Below are positions 49,363 to 58,484 of a DNA stretch of 64,000 bases, piece after piece (the stretch's first letter is position 1; the number at the start of each line of letters is the position of its first letter). A program made the position numbers and the translations under genes. Under the pieces are notes generated by a model, which was not told the origin of the DNA, did no database searches, and was given only the letters and a program-made list of their open reading frames with translations. The stretch comes from Paramoeba atlantica (taxonomy: Eukaryota; Discosea): contig CDRNVI010000002.1 of NCBI GenBank assembly GCA_977017575.1, forward strand, positions 868,001 to 932,000, written 5' to 3'.

Positions 49363-49800
49363 TATGCCAAGAAAAGGGTAATGATATTGATGAGCAATTC
49401 GACATGGAGTTTCGGCGAATAAGAAATCGGATCGAACGCTTTTTTGCTCATATAGATCACCACAAAATTCTTCACTATAATCAACACCGCATTGATTTTG
49501 TCAAATCCGGCTTTGGACTGCTTTGGAATGCAGAATGCTTTCGGTGGAAATTTTGCAAGCGAGAATTGTAACGCGACACGGTGGTTATGTTAGATGCTGA
49601 GTCGAAGTTTGTAAACGAGTGGAAATCTAGGCCAGATTGTTTGTGTACATTTTTTAAGGATGATGCTAGAGACAAAGAAGCAATAAAAGATTACCGCGAC
49701 AGTATAAAGCGAGAACTTTACATTTCTGGGATCAGTAATGTAGGAAAGTGCCCAGCACATGCCAAGAAATCGGATGTAACATACAGGGGGGGGTCACGAA
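49363..49800 (+). pseudogene. Harbinger/IS5-like transposase relic, copy 1
   Basis: The frame CQEKGNDIDEQFDMEFRRIR followed by NRIERFFAHIDHHKIFHYNQ resembles the last helix of DDE_Tnp_4-type transposases (xxxRxxVERxFGxLKxxFxIL). It meets a stop after KFCKREL (TAA at 49568-49570) and continues in another frame with NEWKSRPDCLCTFF and GKCPAHAKK. It is clearly homologous to the minus-strand relic at 51907-52477. The family call is tentative because the first catalytic motifs are missing here. Confidence 0.5.
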
Positions 49801-50084
49801 AAAGGTGGGGGGTCTAAAATTTGTACCGTGCGAGCTTTTGACCTAATTCCTTCGGCATTCAACAGATCTCGAAATTTTAAGACTACTGGCACCATTGTTG
49901 CCGCCCCTGAAGCTGATATGACGTCATGATAAATTTTTACTGAATTTTTTACCTGAAAATTCTGCAAGAAATCGGATTTTTATCATTTTTTATCATTTTA
50001 GCCCATTAATCTATGAATAAAATACCACTTAACTCTTTCTAACACATCGTGATGAGACGGTCACTAATGAAACGTTTCTCTCTG

Positions 50085-50225
50085 CCATGACAAAACGAAA
50101 TAGTTTCTACAACTGGTTAAAGCGTAAACCAGCGGCAACAGTGATCATGGATAACGCTCCGGGCCATAATCACGCTCGCCGCGCTTTGTTTATACAAAGC
50201 TAACGAAAAGTGAAATTCAGAGGAA
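50085..50225 (+). pseudogene. IS630/Tc1-like transposase fragment
   Basis: A short frame reads NSFYNWLKRKPAATVIMDNAPGHNHARRALF. The VIMDNAPGHxxAR word is the second DDE motif of Tc1/mariner/IS630-type transposases (VxDNAxxH). A stop follows after about 10 more residues. It is only a fragment, sitting within the TIR element. Confidence 0.5.
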
Positions 50226-50620
50226 AAACGAAAAGTTGAAACTCATACACGATGAAGAACAAACTTCCAAGAGAAAGTTTCGCAAATATTCCAATCGGAT
50301 GGACAAGAAAATGTTTAATCAGAACGAATAATTTATTCGTTCATTATTATAATGTTATCAGAATCCGTGATACTATCCTCAGCTGTAAAAGAATGGAGGA
50401 AGGCGGGTGTCCGCTAATTATTAGATAGGGTAATTTTTACTGAGAAAAAAGAATATCAGAATAATTTCAGTAAGGGCACGACGGAGGTCAACTATTCTTC
50501 ACTATTTTTGACTAAGTACTTTTCTTCACTACGTCAGAGTGGACTTCGCGGTTTTTGCCAGGTTTTGCCAGGTTTTGTCTTTCGTAGGTTTCAACCCTCT
50601 AAGTTAGTTGATTTTTCACT

Positions 50621-51352
50621 ATGATACTACATACATGTATGATAGCTCCCGCGGACGAACCACATTGTAACCACTGCATCACGAAACCCCGCTGCGCAAG
50701 TAAAGTACATTCCAGTGTTTTACCTCCGGAGTACCGTCTTGCCCAGGTAGTACACAATATTTCCAATCCGGCACCATCTTGGAAGGTCACACACTCAGCA
50801 TGTGAATGGGAAGGCGTCTCCTGTGACCTCCATGGCAGAGCTTCAAGCATTGACTGGGAGTTGCCAACCCGAACCCTAAGCGGAACACTTGACATTATTC
50901 TACTTCCTGGTACTGTTGTCTCGTTTGATTGTTGCGAGAATGAAATTGTAGGTAAGGTGGATCTGATTGGTCTTCCGGAGGCTTTAAAAAAGATAAATCT
51001 AGCGTACAACTTTTTTACGGGAAAAGCTTCGTTGCATTCATTACCCAGCACATTGCAGCGTCTTGTTTTGGCCGAAAATGAGCTACAAGGCACGGTCGAT
51101 TTAACTCAGCTTCCTACAACACTGTCATTTCTTTCACTTCGTTGTAATCATTTCTATGGAAAACTTAACTTTCTTCATCTTCCCCAACATCTTGCTGTTC
51201 TTTATCTGAACCAAAACAGGTTTTCTGGGTTAGCTAACATGCGCAATTTACCTCCAAAGATGCGTATCATAAATTTATGCGAAAATTGCTTCAGTGATAT
51301 AGTACCGAGGCCCGCTCCGCTATGCGTGGCCACAATTGGAATGTTTGCTTAA
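50621..51352 (+). CDS. Leucine-rich-repeat protein, paralogue 3 (243 aa)
   Basis: The best-preserved member of the family: SSVLPPEYRLAQVV, SACEWEGVSC cap motif, then about seven LRRs (for example LPSTLQRLVLAENELQGTVD and LPTTLSFLSLRCNHFYGKLN). It ends MRIINLCENCFSDIVPRP. The N-terminal 35 residues contain several Cys (CNHCITKPRC) and no clear signal peptide. It starts 22 bp after the end of the TIR element at 48682-50599 and is surrounded by transposon relics, so it is either mobile-element cargo or a survivor in a decaying region. Confidence 0.75.
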   Translation: MILHTCMIAPADEPHCNHCITKPRCASKVHSSVLPPEYRLAQVVHNISNPAPSWKVTHSACEWEGVSCDLHGRASSIDWELPTRTLSGTLDIILLPGTVVSFDCCENEIVGKVDLIGLPEALKKINLAYNFFTGKASLHSLPSTLQRLVLAENELQGTVDLTQLPTTLSFLSLRCNHFYGKLNFLHLPQHLAVLYLNQNRFSGLANMRNLPPKMRIINLCENCFSDIVPRPAPLCVATIGMFA

Positions 51353-51906
51353 TCACTAGGCGAAAAAATACTAACAGGAAGAAGCAGAAGTATCAATGCT
51401 ACTATTAAACTCGATCAATACCAGCGTTAACGGCGGCCCCAAAGTACATATACTTGTCAATACCTGTCTTTAGGATATCCCAGAGTTCATTTGCAAGAAC
51501 AGATTCGTACTGATGCAGCTTTTCAGTCTTGGGAAAAAATGTAGGAAATTGCTGAATTGTGATGTTAGATGGACATTGTTCAAGGAAAGACCGAACGTCA
51601 AGAACTGTTGCGAAGGAATGCTCATAAGCGCATGCATGCAAGGAACGGTGCGAGTAGCGTAAAATCCAGCCTCCTTGTTGCTTGTCAAGGCGACCTGAAC
51701 GGCTGTAGCCTGCTCCGGCTTGACTCGGATTTCACATTCTCTCCTATGATGATAATAATTTCGTGTCCGACAATGAGACTCGAAACGACAGCCAGGGGCA
51801 GTGCATTCGTAGCTGGCCGGAAGCTCTGATAAAATTCTGGAGATTCAGCTCAAGGTCGCAAAGTTAGGAAAGTAGTAAATCTGTGAGAAGTAATTAATTA
51901 TTCTTT
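51353..51906. other. Decayed sequence
   Basis: Minus-strand frames read YECTAPGCRFESHCRTR and HACAYEHSFATVLDVRSFLE, which could be remains of a zinc-finger or transposon protein. No domain can be named. Confidence 0.35.
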
Positions 51907-52477
51907 TTAATTTGCTTCTGTTGCGCTTCTTTCTATTATCCTGCCTTTTTTCAGACCTGCATGAGCAGCTTTCTGCGAAGCTGCCTTAGACTTCAGTTCA
52001 CTCCTTGTTAATTTATTATGTCTCCTGATTTTTTTCCCATGGGCGGAGCACTTCCCAAAGCGGATGACCCCAATCTTCTTGAGAGCATGCGAATATTCCC
52101 CGATATTCCCCTGTATTCGCTGCGTCTTCCATGTCGTACCTGTGAAATGTGCAATGGCACATGGGCCGGCTTTTCCATTCCTGTACAACGGAATGATCAA
52201 GTGGAATTTTTTCTATAGTATCGTGATAATATTTTGTTTCGTCAATTTTCCAACGAATGCATTCCGCATTACAAGTAAGCCCGAACACCAATCTAACGAA
52301 TTCGACACGGTGTTGATTATAATGGAAAATTTTATGTTGATCCAGAAACGCAAAGAAGCGCTCTACACTATTTCGGATTCGGCGGAATTCCACATCGAAC
52401 TCCTCGTCTATATCATCTCTCTTTTCCTGGCAAAAGCAATGCCGCACACTTATGTAAGCTTTATCATCCATTATCAT
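51907..52477 (-). pseudogene. Harbinger/IS5-like transposase relic, copy 2
   Basis: Read on the minus strand: DDKAYISVRHCFCQEKRDDI, then FRRIRNSVERFFAFLDQHKI, then WKSRPMCHCTFHRYD. In a shifted frame it continues FGKCSAHGKKIRRHNKLTR and a Lys/Ala-rich tail to 51907. It matches copy 1 over the RIRN-ERFFA-D-HKIFHYNQHR block and the WKSRP and GKC-AH-KK blocks. At least one frameshift and a missing N-terminal half mark it as dead. Confidence 0.5.
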
Positions 52478-52559
52478 TTCATCCTGGGTCTGTGGCTAAG
52501 CATGGAAAACTTAGCGTCGCTGGACGTTTTAGTGTCCGCTTATTTGAGTGCATAATCAA

Positions 52560-52902
52560 TTTCCGAAGGCCAGCATACCCATGCAGTTTTGGCTCGCAGT
52601 GGCTGGCAGCGTTTGACAGCGTACGGCAGCGTATGACACGAATTTGAGAAAAATGAAATTAAATTATTGGCCGCACTTGTATTTGAAAAGGAAAAATTCT
52701 ACTAGAATTTTTTGTTTTACAAAAACATCGCCTTTCAGGAACCTTTCACCTTCAATACTCAACTTCAATTCAGTCTGAACTTCAATTCATCACCGAATTC
52801 AGCACAGTCCCTTCAGATTTCAATCCTTTCCGCACTGAGTTCACGTTAAAAAGAGCACGAACGGCTACTTTCGTCTTTGCGCAGGTGACCATTGAGCCGA
52901 GC
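52560..52902. other. Spacer with a dispersed short repeat
   Basis: The word CTCGCAGTGGCTGGCAGCGT at about 52592-52611 recurs at about 57578-57597. Otherwise AT-rich, with short AACTTCAATTC repeats around 52760-52795. No gene. Confidence 0.5.
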
Positions 52903-53268
52903 TTATATCACCGCCCCGTTTAGTTCCTGCAGCAAGAGCTGAAATTCTGCATAGATCCGCTTGCGTGGCATGCTACAGGCATCTGCGAGAGCGCCTAGGA
53001 GGCTTTTAGTGTTCTCATGCAAACATCCACCCGAAAGACCTAGCACACATTGAAAGCTATCAGACCGGGATTTTTCCTGTTCTGACATATGTATCTTGTT
53101 TTCGTTCATAGTAAATCTCACCTGTGGCCCAGTACACGACGTTGTCTGGGCCGGATCGACGAAAGGACCGTCCGACACACGTTTTTTCGTGAAGTTTTCG
53201 ATGGTTCGAATTTCACTCAGCAAGCTTGACCGCACCGAGACCCCGCCGAGACCGTACCGAATCCCCAC
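52903..53268 (-). CDS. Doubtful minus-strand ORF, faintly MIF-like (121 aa)
   Basis: The end of this frame (GGCLHENTKSLLGALADACS, then RKRIYAEFQ) resembles the C-terminal half of macrophage migration inhibitory factor-like tautomerases (GG...EN-K-S-AL...IxxDRIYIxF), and the length is near theirs. Yet the catalytic N-terminal Pro is not at the start, and the frame runs against all host genes inside a region of relics. It may be a chance match or a decayed copy. Confidence 0.25.
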   Translation of the reverse strand: MGIRYGLGGVSVRSSLLSEIRTIENFTKKRVSDGPFVDPAQTTSCTGPQVRFTMNENKIHMSEQEKSRSDSFQCVLGLSGGCLHENTKSLLGALADACSMPRKRIYAEFQLLLQELNGAVI

Positions 53269-53322
53269 CCGCTGCCCCTGGCATGTTCGGGTAACCAGCT
53301 GGTTTGTCTTCAGGGAGAAAGG

Positions 53323-53359
53323 CTCTATCCTATCCTATCCTATCCTATCCTATCCTATT
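53323..53359 (+). repeat. (TATCC)n pentanucleotide repeat
   Basis: About seven direct tandem TATCC units. Confidence 0.9.
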
Positions 53360-53430
53360 AGGCCGATTTGCGTCGGCTGAAAGTGCGACTGCTTCGTTTT
53401 TCGTGAATTTTCTCTTAGGTGAGTCTTCTT

Positions 53431-53771
53431 CCTTCCTTTCGCTCGAACAGGTCTCCTTTAACCCCGCAGTTCCGGTCCAAAGCCCGGAGCCACCAACTGA
53501 TATGGGTTTACCTTAACGGTACCTTGTCAGTTTAGCGGAAAGGGGATGGAAGGTTTACTTTGTTCAACGCTTCATTTCTTTAAGAAAAATCTTTGATTTT
53601 CCCATTCATGTAAAGCAATACGAACCGTCTAAAACAGAAGACGCAAACAGCCTAAAATGTAGGAAAGCTAACAACGCCCTTCAAGGCCTGGAAAAGAGGG
53701 GTAGACGGAAGTGCATTCGACACTGGCTTTGTACCAGCAGGGTTAAAGGAGACCTGTTCAAGCGAAAGGAG
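53431..53771. repeat. Imperfect inverted repeat, about 33-bp arms
   Basis: The sequence at about 53432-53466 (TCCTTTCGCTCGAACAGG onward) returns inverted at about 53738-53770, with few mismatches. A smaller inverted pair, GTGCATTCGAC, lies at 53711-53721 and 53826-53836, so the arms are nested or overlapping with the 42-bp repeat that follows. Confidence 0.65.
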
Positions 53772-53813
53772 GTAACGCATTACTACCCTTTAGGGACATT
53801 ATGCACACTTCCT
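53772..53813 (+). repeat. 42-bp inverted repeat, left copy
   Basis: Exact inverted copy of 57098-57139, 3.3 kb away. It contains the palindrome CCCTTTAGGG. It could be a terminal repeat of an element holding the minisatellite, mariner relic and Gag-like fossil. Confidence 0.85.
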
Positions 53814-54006
53814 GTCCCACGATCGGGTCGAATGCACTCCGTAGTGAACTACGGCTTACTTGGGCCCGCAAATTTTGTTTTAGAAGTAACTAATTTGCGT
53901 TGATAAGTACACGTTAACGACTTATGAGATCGCTGCACTACATACCGCGTTACATACCGCTACCTGCGCACGCACATACCTACTATTTATCAGGGGCTGG
54001 GCCCGT

Positions 54007-54530
54007 ATGTAGCACGATCTACCGAGGGTGGACTCGTATGTAGCACGATCCACCGAGGGTGGATTCGTATGTAGCACGATCCACCGAGGGTGGATTCGTA
54101 TGTAGCACGATCCACCGAGGGTGTGTTCGTATGTAGCACGATCCACCGAGGGTGGATTCGTATGTAGCACGATCCACTGTGGGTGGATTCGTATGTAGCA
54201 CGATCCACCGAGGGTGGATTCGTATGTAGCACGATCCACCGATGGTGGATTCGTACACCGAAGGTGGATTCACCATTCGGTGGGTGGATTCGTATGTAGC
54301 ACGATCCACCGAGGGTGGATTCGTATGTAGCACGATCCACCGATGGTGGATTCGTACACCGAAGGTGGATTCACCATTCGGTGGGTGGATTCGTATGTAG
54401 CACGATCCACCGAGGGTGGATTCGTATGTAGCACGATCCACTGTGGGTGGATTCGTATGTAGCACGATCCACCGAGGGTGGACTCGTATGTAGCACGATC
54501 CACTGTGGGTGGACTCGTATATAGTAAGCG
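54007..54530. repeat. 31-bp minisatellite (about 15 units)
   Basis: Tandem units of 31 bp, each with GTATGTAGCACGATCCACCG and GTGGATTC; every unit contains a short inverted repeat (TCCACC...GGTGGA). Two longer variant blocks (about 54240-54290 and 54342-54392) show a higher-order duplication. Because 31 is not a multiple of three and units lack stops on the minus strand, all three minus frames are open there. I regard them as non-coding. Confidence 0.9.
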
Positions 54531-54579
54531 TGCCACAATGCGCTCAGTGGGCTTATGTGGACTCCATAATCACCGTTTA

Positions 54580-54613
54580 ATTTATGTATAATATGTACAT
54601 ATTATACATAAAT
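54580..54613. repeat. Perfect 34-bp AT-rich palindrome
   Basis: The sequence is its own reverse complement, centred on ATGTACAT between 54596 and 54597. It ends exactly where the left terminal repeat of the mariner relic begins. Confidence 0.9.
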
Positions 54614-55559
54614 AACCCCTCCGCACCAATAAGGCACCCACCCTTAACTTTTCAGACAAATGTCGGTTTGGGCTCATTTTTGTTGCATTTTTCAGATCTC
54701 AACGCAAAGACTTTGCGCGTGAAGAAATGAGACAAAAAAAAACGAATACGTATACTTTAGAGAGAGATTACCATTTTGTCACCATTTCTCCGTTACTCGC
54801 TACGCAAGCTTTGAGGCAAGCATCGAAGTTCAAAACCGAATCATAAATAAAATTTTGAGACAATTTATGCCAAGCTTTACGTACGCTTTTTATGAGATCT
54901 TCTTTATTTGCAAGATTGCATTCATCTACAAGATTTTGTACCATGCTCCACACGTTTTCTATCGGTGAGAGATCGGGGGAGTTGGGCGGCCAATTTTTCA
55001 ATAATTTCATTTTGCTGTCCTCAAGGTACACTTTTGTTTCCTTCGCAATGTGAGGTGTTGCTCCATCTTGCTGAAAAATACAGTTTGGGGTGCATGGTAC
55101 TTTTTTTAATGTTTTAATGTACGAAACACATGTAATTGAGTTGGATGGGAGAATAACAAGGTGTCTTTGGATTCCTTTTTTTTTACTTCAGGGCTCAGAG
55201 AGTAAATTTTCAGGCGAATTGTTTTTCAAATATTTTCGAATATGTTTCACATTATACTCGCGGGTCATTAAACTCGCGGGCTAGTTGCCTTATCGCAACC
55301 CTTTGGCCAAACCTCATGCGCAATAACACTTTTCCACTTTCTGTAAGACCACCCCTGGGGAGTCGATATGCATTTCTTGGTATGAGAAGTGCGCTTTTCA
55401 AAAAAATACATCCAACTCTTTTTTAGTTTTCGAAATGACCTAAAGACAACGGGAACGTACAGATCTCAAAATTTTGCACGATAAAGTGGTGCGATAACCC
55501 ACCTAGCCCCCCTCGTACAAGAAATAAGGGTGGGTGCCTTTTTGATGCGGAGGGGTTTA
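54613..55559 (-). mobile_element. Tc1/mariner transposon relic with 35-bp TIRs
   Basis: Terminal inverted repeats at 54613-54647 and 55525-55559 match at most positions (ACCCCTCCGCA, AAGGCACCCACCCTTA). On the minus strand the C-terminal transposase end is intact over LLKNWPPNSPDLSPIENVWS, the third catalytic segment of Tc1 elements (stop at 54768). Upstream, GGLTESGKVLLRMRFGQRVA plus IRQLAREFN (about 55270-55360) is the N-terminal helix-turn-helix. Between them are stops and frameshifts and missing length, so the copy is inactive. Flanking TA dinucleotides fit the family's target site. Confidence 0.82.
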
Positions 55560-55745
55560 CGTGTGTATAGATACGTACGTAGGTATTCATGTAACCATGT
55601 GTACACCAAAGATGTCCACAGGCCATTCACTGAGATTCATGTCATAAGTGTGTGTACAGGATCTTATAAGCTCACGTTAAGATGGATACATCGTTTACCA
55701 GAACTATTATTATCTGAATTACAATCCTTGTACTAGTTTTGTATT

Positions 55746-56838
55746 ATGGTAGACACTATTCCTGAGCTTGTCCCTGGGGTGAACAACGCCCCTTCCCCAA
55801 GGACCTCTTATATGGAGCTTTGCTCCATGAAGCGACTTGGTTTAACCGTGCAACGGGACCTCGTTGGGGTCCTTCCCGGCGCCATTCAGTTTGCCAAAGA
55901 ATTCGTAAACATTGATCCCATACTGGAGCGCGCATCCGCATGCGCGGGCAACGGTGACTCAATCCGAGGTACTCAAGTGATTCGTCGTAACTTGAGTGCC
56001 TTGCAACGAGGTGACTTCTCCAGCACGGATGTAGCTCCCCAAGTACTGGTCAAACTGCGCGATGAACTGTGCGCAGAGGAATCTGTTCTGCTTCGCCCTC
56101 AGAGCACCGCTACTGTCCCCGTCGGACAGTCGGAAAAAAGCACCCCAAAAGACATCTGCGAAGCGTTCCGATCCTTGATCGGAACCCAGGAAGACCCTCG
56201 TTGTGGCCCGCAATTGCACGCATGCTTAACACAAACGGGGTTTAGCGGCGAGCCGTGGCTAACACAAGAGGTGAAGCGTCGAGTCTGTGACGCAGTGGGG
56301 GGGGGGGGGTCTGGACATGGTGCACTACGCCAAAAGTTTGGCTAGTATGCCGCCGGATACGCGATTCCCGAACATCGAGGAGGACGGCGTTCGTCTCGGC
56401 CTCTGGACCCTCTTGTGCAAATTAGGGTCCATTCTCTTAACTCATTGCCTTCGTCATGAGGGCGTTGGGGTGGCCGCGGAGACCCTGGAACAAATTATGA
56501 TGGGAGAAGCTGCGGACAACAATAATAAGGCTATAGTGTCCCACTTGGCCACCCATGCACGTGCGGTAGCGCAACTTCAGTCGCAAAAGCGCATCTTAAA
56601 TTCTACTCCAAACCGTGTTGTAGTGGCCAAAAGGGCTCCCACAAATTCCCATGTGGAGTTCAAGCCGTGGAAGTTCCCTAAGGCGCCACCGGGTGTCTGC
56701 CGTCACTGCGGCAAACGAGGTCATGTGGCTCGGTACTGCAAGGAGTCAGCCACGAAAAATCCCAGCGATGGTAAGCCCCCACCAGAAAAGCGCTCGCTTA
56801 TGGGGATGCATTACGTGAGCCGTTACAAGAAGGAGTAG
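55746..56838 (+). mobile_element. Retroelement Gag-like region with CCHC zinc knuckle (fossil)
   Basis: The region codes for a Gag-like polypeptide: a helical, basic front part and, near 56698-56740, one CCHC nucleocapsid-type knuckle (CRHCGKRGHVARYC) followed by a Lys/Pro-rich tail. No protease, reverse transcriptase or integrase is present nearby and no terminal repeats were identified for it, so the family (LTR, DIRS/VIPER-like or a LINE ORF1) stays open. It looks broken, with about one break, but otherwise little decayed, so the insertion may be fairly young. It lies between the two 42-bp inverted repeats. Confidence 0.6.
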
Positions 56839-57097
56839 TCCTCTCTAAGAATAGATGATTATTGGCCATATAGTATCAATTGTTTATCGTGGCGTTTACA
56901 TGCTTACAAGTCAGCCTGGTTTTCTTTATTTGTCTCACGGATCACCAAAAGAGCAAAAAAAAATCTCTTATCTGTTTCACTGCACGCAGTCTAGTGCCAA
57001 TTTTTGTTTTCATGCCTTTTATTAGAAGATAGTCATAAATTTATCATAGTTGATAGCTATCAAAGAAGCTAGAAGGAAAGCTATAGAAGAAGCTAGA
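56839..57097. other. Spacer
   Basis: No gene. AGAAGCTAGAAGGAA is repeated near 57065-57101. Confidence 0.5.
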
Positions 57098-57139
57098 AGG
57101 AAGTGTGCATAATGTCCCTAAAGGGTAGTAATGCGTTAC
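57098..57139 (-). repeat. 42-bp inverted repeat, right copy
   Basis: Exact reverse complement of 53772-53813. Beyond it the two copies share a further GCGAAA/TTTCG(A) word after a four-base gap, then diverge. Confidence 0.85.
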
Positions 57140-58003
57140 TTTCGACCCACAACCTTGTTTAATTCCCTTGACCCTTTACGCTCTTCTCTCACTTCCTTAA
57201 CGCATTCCGCTTCCCGGAGTGTTTTTCTGTCTTTAGATGACCCTGTTCCCGTAGTTGATAAAAGCGGGGAACCCTTTTTGGTGCACATTCCTCTGCAGCA
57301 GTAGTGCATCCTTTTTTTGTAGAAGCAATGGGTAATGTGCTGTCATTTGCCGGAGTCTTTCGTTTTGGGCGAACGGAAAGACGCAAGTTGATGGATTCAC
57401 GCAGCCGAGAGTCTTGAGCACTCAGCGTCTTCGTCCTCTTTGTCAACTGGGATGAAAGAGTTTTGTCAACCAAAGCATCAGCCTTATCATTATACGCATT
57501 TCCGTTGTGGGTTTTTCCGTTGACGAAGACGAATCTTCGATCTAAAATTCAAGAAGCTCTCAAAGGACGTTTTTGTCTCGCAGTGGCTGGCAGCGTTTGG
57601 CACTGGCTCGCAGTGGCGGTCTGCATGGGTTCCATTCGGCATGCGAGGTCAATCCCCCTCCACCTCATCATCATTAGGAGGTAAATCGCCTTCCATTAGA
57701 CAGATAAAAATGTATACAGCAAATAATTGCTATTGAGGGAGATACTACTCCCTCGCTATCCCATATTAATAAACTTGGCCCGAAATTTGGCCCGACAAAA
57801 ACATTTCCGGAAAAAGTGTTTTTCGCAAAGAATCAAAGGTAACACCATAAACTGATAGTTTTAAGAAAGAAAAACGTACCTTTTGGACGACTCGAGACCC
57901 CCTTCTTCGGAAGCGATTTGCAAACCCCAATTTGCCACATACATGCTTTTTTGAACTGGAAGTGTAGGATACGCAAGACCGTAGAGGAAGGAGGAGGCGC
58001 AAC
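57140..58003. other. Gene-free stretch
   Basis: A basic 94-codon minus-strand frame (57189-57473) has no recognisable domain and I do not call it. The word CTCGCAGTGGCTGGCAGCGT near 57578 repeats the one at 52592. No other structure is seen. Confidence 0.4.
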
Positions 58004-58039
58004 GCAAAAAGCAGAAGGCGGAGCCTTCTGCCTTTTTGC
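58004..58039. repeat. Strong short hairpin
   Basis: GCAAAAAGCAGAAGGC pairs with GCCTTCTGCCTTTTTGC around a GGA loop, with one bulged base. Confidence 0.8.
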
Positions 58040-58110
58040 CGCAGCGACGACGATTTCCTCGCGTGGGAAGCTGTAAGGAGTCCTAGGGAACATGTTTTTA
58101 CTGTGTAGCC

Positions 58111-58287
58111 CAGGGTAAACTGGAAGAGGGAGATACCAATAGTGTAGGTGCGGCAGTTTCCCACAGCACAAACGGTATCCCCCTTATGGCATGAAGACAG
58201 GCGCCTAAAAAGGTGGAGATGCCGTTTGTCCTGTGGGAAACTGCCGCACCTACACTACTGGTATCTCCCTCGTTCACTTTACCCTCG
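58111..58287. repeat. Foldback repeat with about 70-nt arms
   Basis: Left arm 58111-58180 and right arm about 58215-58287 are inverted copies. The central 26 bp (58141-58166 against 58231-58256) match perfectly, and the loop is about 34 nt. It resembles a MITE. Transcribed as part of a polycistron it would form a long RNA hairpin. Confidence 0.85.
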
Positions 58288-58484
58288 GTTATTCTTAAGT
58301 GACGAATGTAAGTTATGAGACGTGAGTAGGGAAAATAACATCTGCAAAAAAGCGCATGTATTTTAGCGAAAAAAGGACAAGGTGCGCTCCCAAGCGCTCT
58401 CACCCAGTTACAACCCTCTAAATATAGCATCTCATTTCGTCATTTTTTGACCAAAATTGATTATTTCATTCTGTAAAAAGAAAT

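Larger units (their letters stand above)
48682..50599. mobile_element. DNA-transposon-like element with 14-bp TIRs (1.9 kb)
   Basis: GAGGGTTGAAACCT at 48682-48695 recurs inverted at 50586-50599. Next to each terminus lie about three tandem GGTTTTGCCA units in direct orientation (48699-48733 and 50549-50580). The flanking trinucleotides are TAG (left) and TAA (right), close to the 3-bp TWA duplication of PIF/Harbinger elements. Inside are a 118-aa coiled-coil ORF, a Harbinger-like transposase relic and an IS630-like relic. The right end lies 21 bp before an LRR gene. Confidence 0.6.

Noticed and set aside
54007-54530. CRISPR array, or coding tandem repeats on the minus strand
   Set aside because: Units are contiguous without unique spacers, so not CRISPR; all three frames are open only because the 31-bp unit has no stops.
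57189-57473. Basic 94-codon minus-strand frame
   Set aside because: Runs against all host genes, no domain, inside a region of relics.
57766-58430. Minus-strand frames of 110-132 codons
   Set aside because: They run through hairpin and foldback repeats and show no domain.
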